Of a stretch of 64,000 nucleotides of DNA, positions 59,456 to 64,000 are shown in pieces. Numbering within the stretch: position 1 is the stretch's first letter; each line of letters begins with the position of its first letter. The notes beneath the pieces are model-generated. The model worked only from the letters and a program-made list of their open reading frames with translations, was not told the DNA's origin and made no database searches. The stretch is from Panulirus ornatus (Eukaryota; Arthropoda; Malacostraca; Decapoda; Palinuridae), in assembly GCF_036320965.1 (NCBI RefSeq), contig NC_092225.1, positions 31,245,443 to 31,309,442 on the forward strand, in the 5' to 3' direction. The position numbers were made by a program, and so were the translations under genes.

Positions 59456-60110
59456 GGGGCTGCACGGCCAGGTATACCTGCTGCTGCACGGCCAGGTATA
59501 CCTGCTGCTGCACGGCCAGGTATACCTGCTGCTGCACGGCCAGGTATAACTGTCGCTGCACGGCCAGGTATACCTGCTGCTGCACGGCCAGGTATACCTG
59601 CTGCTGCACGGCCAGGTATAACTGTCGCTGCACGGCCAGGTATACCTGCTGCTGCACGGCCAGGTATACCTGCTTCTGCACGGCCAGGATAACTGCTGCC
59701 GCACGGCCATGTATACCTGCTGCTGCACGGTCAGGTATAACTGTCGCTGCACGGCCAGGTATGCCTGCTGCTGCACGGCCAGGTATGCCTGCTGCTGCAC
59801 GGTCAGGTATAACTGTCGCTGCACGGCCAGGTATAACTGTCGCTGCACGGCTAGGTATACCTGCTGCTGCACGACCAGGTATACCTGCTGCTGCACGGCC
59901 AGGTATACCTGCTGCTGCACGGCCAGGATAACTGCTGCTGCACGGCCAGGTATGCCTGCTGCTGCACGGCCAGGTATACCTGCTGCTGCACGGCCAGGTA
60001 TAACTGTCGCTGCACGGCCAGGTATACCTGCTGCTGCACGGCCAGGTATACCTGCTGCTGCACGGCCAGGTATACCTGCTGCTGCACGACCAGGTATAAC
60101 ATGATGTGGT
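59456..60110. repeat. 24-bp minisatellite, about 27 units
   Basis: Units alternate between 'ctgctgctgcacggccagg' plus tatac and a variant with 'aactgtcgctgcacggcc'. Two or three units are one base short (ccaggataactgc). Groups of five or so variants repeat. The 321-residue minus-strand frame and others are artefacts of the 24-bp period. Confidence 0.97.
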
Positions 60111-60126
60111 ATACCTGCTGCTGCTG

Positions 60127-60155
60127 TGGTCGATAGATGGGTACCTGACTTGAGC
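60127..60155 (+). mobile_element. tRNA-like SINE, copy 4, 3' tip only
   Basis: 'ggtcgatagatgggtacctg' then acttgagc, matching the 3' end of the SINE family, next to the 24-bp array. Confidence 0.5.
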
Positions 60156-60304
60156 TGTGGAGTGTACATATGTGTGTATTCATAAAGTTAGGATGGTATG
60201 AAGACAAGGCTAAGAGACGGAGAGATACGAGTATAACATTCTCTTCCCACCACACACAGACACTTATCACATGTCACCCGCTCAAACGATCATGTGTGTA
60301 CTGT

Positions 60305-60670
60305 GTACAACCACCTACTTAATGTGTGTACAACCTCCTGCTTGATGTGTACAACCTCCTGCTTGATGTGTGTACAACCACCTGTTTGATATGTACAACC
60401 TCCTGGTTGATGTGTGTACAACCTCCTGCTTGATGTGTACAACCTCCTGCTTGATGTGTACAACCTCCTGCTTGATGTGTGTACAACCTCCTGCTTGACG
60501 TGTGTACATCCTCCTGCTTGTTGTGTACAACCTCCTGCTTGATGTGTACAGCCTCCTGCTTGATGTATGTACAACCTCCTGCTTGATGTGTGTACAACCT
60601 CCTGCTTGATGTGTGTACAACCTCCTGCTTGATGTGTACAACCTCCTGCTTGATGTGTACAACCTCCTGC
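60305..60670. repeat. 21/23-bp minisatellite, about 17 units
   Basis: Unit 'gatgtgtacaacctcctgct' plus t (21 bp), with a gain of 'gt' in about half the units (23 bp). The two lengths shift the frame between SSRRLYT, HQAGGCT and IKQEVVH repeats. Confidence 0.96.
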
Positions 60671-60819
60671 TTACGCTTGATACATTTTCACCAGATGTTG
60701 AACTAGGAGTCACATGATGACCTTTGACCTATGTCTCGTCTCTTCATTCCGGCCTTTCCTCTACAACCCTCACCTTGCTGTTGGCAACACACAGTTGATG
60801 GTGGCAGCACAGTACTGGT

Positions 60820-61075
60820 GGCAGGTTACAAGTATGGCGTCACACCATATAGATGGCGGCAGGGGACAAGTGTGGCGTCACACCCCACAGATGGTGGCAG
60901 GGGACAAGTGTTGCGTCACACCACATAGATGGTGGCAGGGGACGAGTGTGGCGTCACACCACACAGATGGTGGCAGGACACGAGTGTGGCGTCACACTAC
61001 ACAGATGGTGGCAGGGGGGAGTGTTGCGTCACACCACACAGATGGTGGCAGGGGAGGAGTGTTGCTGGAGGTAGG
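60820..61075. repeat. 38-bp minisatellite, about 6.5 units
   Basis: Unit 'gatggtggcaggggacaag' plus 'tgtggcgtcacaccaca', with substitutions. Confidence 0.94.
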
Positions 61076-61234
61076 AGTGTGGTGTTACATCACTGGTGAC
61101 GTCCACACTTTGTAACACAGTATTGCAGCACACTGCTGTTGTGGGAGCCTGGGTGGCAGGGTGGGAGGTTCTACACGTATGGGGAAGTAGGCCACCTGTG
61201 ATAGTTGTTTGGCGCCGACGGACTCGCTATTGAC

Positions 61235-61515
61235 CTCAGCATGCGACGGTACGATCCTAGCGCACGACGATACGATCCTAGAGCACGACGGTACGATCAC
61301 AGTACGACCCTTGAGCACGACGGTAGGGTCCTGGAGCACGACGGTACGATCCTAGAGCACGACGACACGATCCTAGAGCACGACGGCACGATCACAGTAC
61401 GACCCTTGAGCACGACGGCACGATCACAGTACGACCCTTGAGCACGACGGTACGATCACAGTACGACCCTTGAGCACGACGGTAGGGTCCTGGAGCACGA
61501 CGGTACGATCCATGG
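61235..61515 (-). repeat. 21-bp repeat family, locus 4 (inverted)
   Basis: About 12 units of 'gagcacgacggtacgatcc' type, the reverse complement of the unit at loci 1 and 2. Some units are expanded with 'acagtacgaccctt' to 32 bp. Flanked by 'gactcgctattgacctc' before and 'gggtatgaaggtttgaac' and 'tttgacctgacg' after, which resemble the conserved block at locus 3. Confidence 0.88.
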
Positions 61516-61731
61516 GTATGAAGGTTTGAACTTTGACCTGACGTTAAAGGGCCAGGTGGTGAGTGTCTGGCCATACCAGTGTTACTCACTGTTACCTTAG
61601 GTTACTCAGCCTCACCCCTGACCCAGTGACTCACCTGCTGGTATTGACTCCTGAGCCAGCTGCCCCCACAGCTGGCTCTATCCCCTCCCCTCTTCCCCCC
61701 TCAGCTGGTACACTCCCACCACCCTGGGTCT

Positions 61732-61732
<1 letters not shown>

Positions 61733-61800
<68 letters not shown>
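61733..61800. repeat. (CT)n microsatellite
   Basis: 34 units. Confidence 0.98.
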
Positions 61801-61804
<4 letters not shown>

Positions 61805-62320
61805 CTGGAATAACATGGCCTTCACGTGGATAATCTCTACGGGGGTTAGGGGGGTCTGTTGTGGGGAGTGTTAGTGTTGGTGGTATGGTGGAGGGGTGTG
61901 TTGGTGATGGTGTTATGGTGGAGGGGAGTGTTGGTGATGTGGTGGGAGGGGGGGGGGGGAAGAATGATGAGAGAAGATGGTGAGAGTGAGTGAAGATGAG
62001 GGGGAGGTGGGGCGCTGGGGGGATGACAGATGGTGATGGGACGTGGACAGTTCGGGGTTGGGGGGTGACATGGTGGAGAGACGTGGATAGTCCTGGGAGT
62101 TGGGGCGGCGACAGATGGTGCTGGGATGTAGAGTTACCGGGGGAGGATACTGGGGGAGTGGGGTGAAGAGGATCAATATCTGGGGAGGTGTTCTCCAGTT
62201 ATGAACGATGGTTGACCCCGTGTGGCTGGCCTGGGGCACCAGTCTGGTGGTCCTAACCCCTGGGGTGGAGGGAGGGGGGGGGATAGTGGGTTATGACTGC
62301 AGGGTTGTGCTGTATAGTAG
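61801..62320. other. G-rich non-coding spacer
   Basis: Contains repeated 'ggtgatgtggtgggag' and 'ggtggaggggtgtg' phrases and several G runs of 6-10. No gene. Confidence 0.6.
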
Positions 62321-62332
62321 GGGGGGGGGGGG

Positions 62333-64000
62333 GTAGGTCGTGGTTACTGTGTGGTGGGGGGTAGGTCGTGGTTACTGTGTGGTGGGGGGTAGGTCGTGGT
62401 TACTGTGTGGTGGGGGGTAGGTCGTGGTTACTGTGTGGTGGGGGGTTAGGTCGTGGTTACTGTGTGGTGGGGGGGTAGGTCGTGGTTACTGTGTGGTGGG
62501 GGGGTAGGTCGTGGTTACTGTGTGGTAGGGGGGTAGGTCGTGGTTACTGTGTGGTGTGGGGGTAGGTCGTGGTTACTGTGTGGCGGGGGGTAGGTCGTGG
62601 TTACTGTGTGGTAGGGGGGTAGGTCGTGGTTACTGTGTGGTGGGGGGGTAGGTCGTGGTTACTGTGTGGTGGGGGGTAGGTCGTGGTTACTGTGTGGTGG
62701 GGGGTAGGTCGTGGTTACTGTGTGGTGGGGGGGTAGGTCGTGGTTACTGTGTGGTAGGGGGGTAGGTCGTGGTTACTGTGTGGTGTGGGGGTAGGTCGTG
62801 GTTACTGTGTGGCGGGGGGTAGGTCGTGGTTACTGTGTGGTAGGGGGGTAGGTCGTGGTTACTGTGTGGTGGGGGGGTAGGTCGTGGTTACTGTGTGGTG
62901 GGGGGGTAGGTCGTGGTTACTGTGTGGTGGGGGGGGTAGGTCGTGGTTACTGTGTGGTGGGGGGGGTAGGTCGTGGTAACTGTGTGGTAGGGGGGTAGGT
63001 CGTGGTTACTGTGTGGTGGGGGGGTAGGTCGTGGTTACTGTGTGGCGGGGGGTAGGTCGTGGTTACTGTGTGGTAGGGGGGTAGGTCGTGGTTACTGTGT
63101 GGTAGGGGGGTAGGTCGTGGTTACTGTGTGGTAGGGGGGTAGGTCGTGGTTACTGTGTGGTGGGGGGTAGGTCGTGGTTACTGTGTGGTGGGGGGTAGGT
63201 CGTGGTTACTGTGTGGTGGGGGGGTAGGTCGTGGTTACTGTGTGGTGGGGGGTAGGTCGTGGTTACTGTGTGGTAGGGGGGTAGGTCGTGGTTACTGTGT
63301 GGTAGGGGGGGTAGGTCGTGGTTACTGTGTGGTAGGGGGGTAGGTCGTGGTTACTGTGTGGTAGGGGGGTAGGTCGTGGTTACTGTGTGGTGGGGGGGTA
63401 GGTCGTGGTTACTGTGTGGTAGGGGGGGTAGGTCGTGGTTACTGTGTGGTGGGGGGGTAGGTCGTGGTTACTGTGTGGTAGGGGGGTAGGTCGTGGTTAC
63501 TGTGTGGTAGGGGGGTAGGTCGTGGTTACTGTGTGGTAGGGGGGTAGGTCGTGGTTACTGTGTGGTGGGGGGTAGGTCGTGGTTACTGTGTGGTGGGGGG
63601 TAGGTCGTGGTTACTGTGTGGTAGGGGGGGTAGGTCGTGGCTACTGTGTGGTAGGGGGGTAGGTCGTGGTTACTGTGTGGTAGGGGGGTAGGTCGTGGGT
63701 ACTGTGTGGTAGGGGGGTAGGTCGTGGTTACTGTGTGGTAGGGGGGTAGGTCGTGGTTACTGTGTGGTAGGGGGGTAGGTCGTGGCTACTGTGTGGTAGG
63801 GGGGTAGGTCGTGGCTACTGTGTGGTAGGGGGGTAGGTCGTGGTTACTGTGTGGTAGGGGGGTAGGTCGTGGTTACTGTGTGGTAGGGGGGTAGGTCGTG
63901 GCTACTGTGTGGTAGGGGGGTAGGTCGTGGCTACTGTGTGGTAGGGGGGTAGGTCGTGGTTACTGTGTGGTAGGGGGTTAGGTCGTGGTTACTGTGTGGT
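62333..64000. repeat. G-rich 29-bp minisatellite, about 57 units, runs off the window
   Basis: Unit 'taggtcgtggttactgtgtg' followed by gt and a run of 4-7 G, with variants 'gtggtag', 'gtggtgt' and 'gtggcgg'. A block of five variants recurs about 230 bp apart (near 62530 and 62760), showing higher-order duplication. Units with 'ggctactg' cluster near 63640-63930. Confidence 0.97.

Noticed and set aside
59204..60169. 321-codon minus-strand frame
   Set aside because: It is generated by the 24-bp minisatellite, with overlapping open frames on both strands; its N-terminus is SINE tail.
62333..64000. Telomeric repeat
   Set aside because: The unit is 29 bp and lacks TTAGG or TTAGGG runs; it is a minisatellite, though a subtelomeric place is not excluded.

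Overview
The window looks like nuclear DNA of an arthropod, most likely a decapod crustacean. This rests on interrupted genes with GT/AG introns, very dense di- and trinucleotide repeats (several (TA)n and (CT)n tracts of 50-110 bp), and dispersed repeats I recall from decapod genomic sequence: an RTE-like LINE ending with 'gcctgaacatg' and 'aaaccatggaaag', and a repeat with the core 'cgccatttcccgc'. The organism call is inference; the repeats are visible. There are no operons, prokaryotic genes, CRISPR arrays or rRNA genes.

Two protein-coding genes are secure, and each is cut by the window or by unseen introns. At 437-4155 (+) lie the last three coding exons of a membrane-associated progesterone receptor component (PGRMC; MSBP in flies), a cytochrome-b5-like haem/steroid-binding ER protein. 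Its 5' exon with the membrane anchor is missing. At 49477-50007 (+) is the first coding exon of a Popeye-domain protein (POPDC/bves), carrying a glycosylatable N-terminus and three membrane segments. I could not find the cAMP-binding Popeye exons in the remaining 14 kb.

Layout: 0-7 kb, PGRMC exons, an antisense LINE in its last intron, and a probable long 3' UTR. 7-23.9 kb, mostly unique AT-rich DNA with decayed LINE and SINE fragments and (TA)n tracts. 23.9-26.4 kb, a 36-bp minisatellite. 26.4-43.8 kb, LINE fragments and many short tandem arrays (21, 22, 23, 24 and 37 bp). 43.9-45.25 kb, a 29-bp array containing AGGTCA. 45.7-46.6 kb, a CR1-like LINE fragment. 49.5 kb, the Popeye exon. 50-59 kb, mostly non-coding with SINE-like repeats. 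59.4-61.5 kb, four neighbouring arrays. 62.3-64 kb, a G-rich 29-bp array running off the end.

Most long open frames here are artefacts of tandem repeats whose period is a multiple of three, or of dinucleotide tracts. The main points of interest are the minisatellite field beyond 23.9 kb, a 21-bp repeat family at four separate loci, two broken LINE families with copies at different stages of decay, and tRNA-like SINEs tied to (TA)n tracts. I found no convincing novel multi-gene system; some weak exon candidates are flagged as such.
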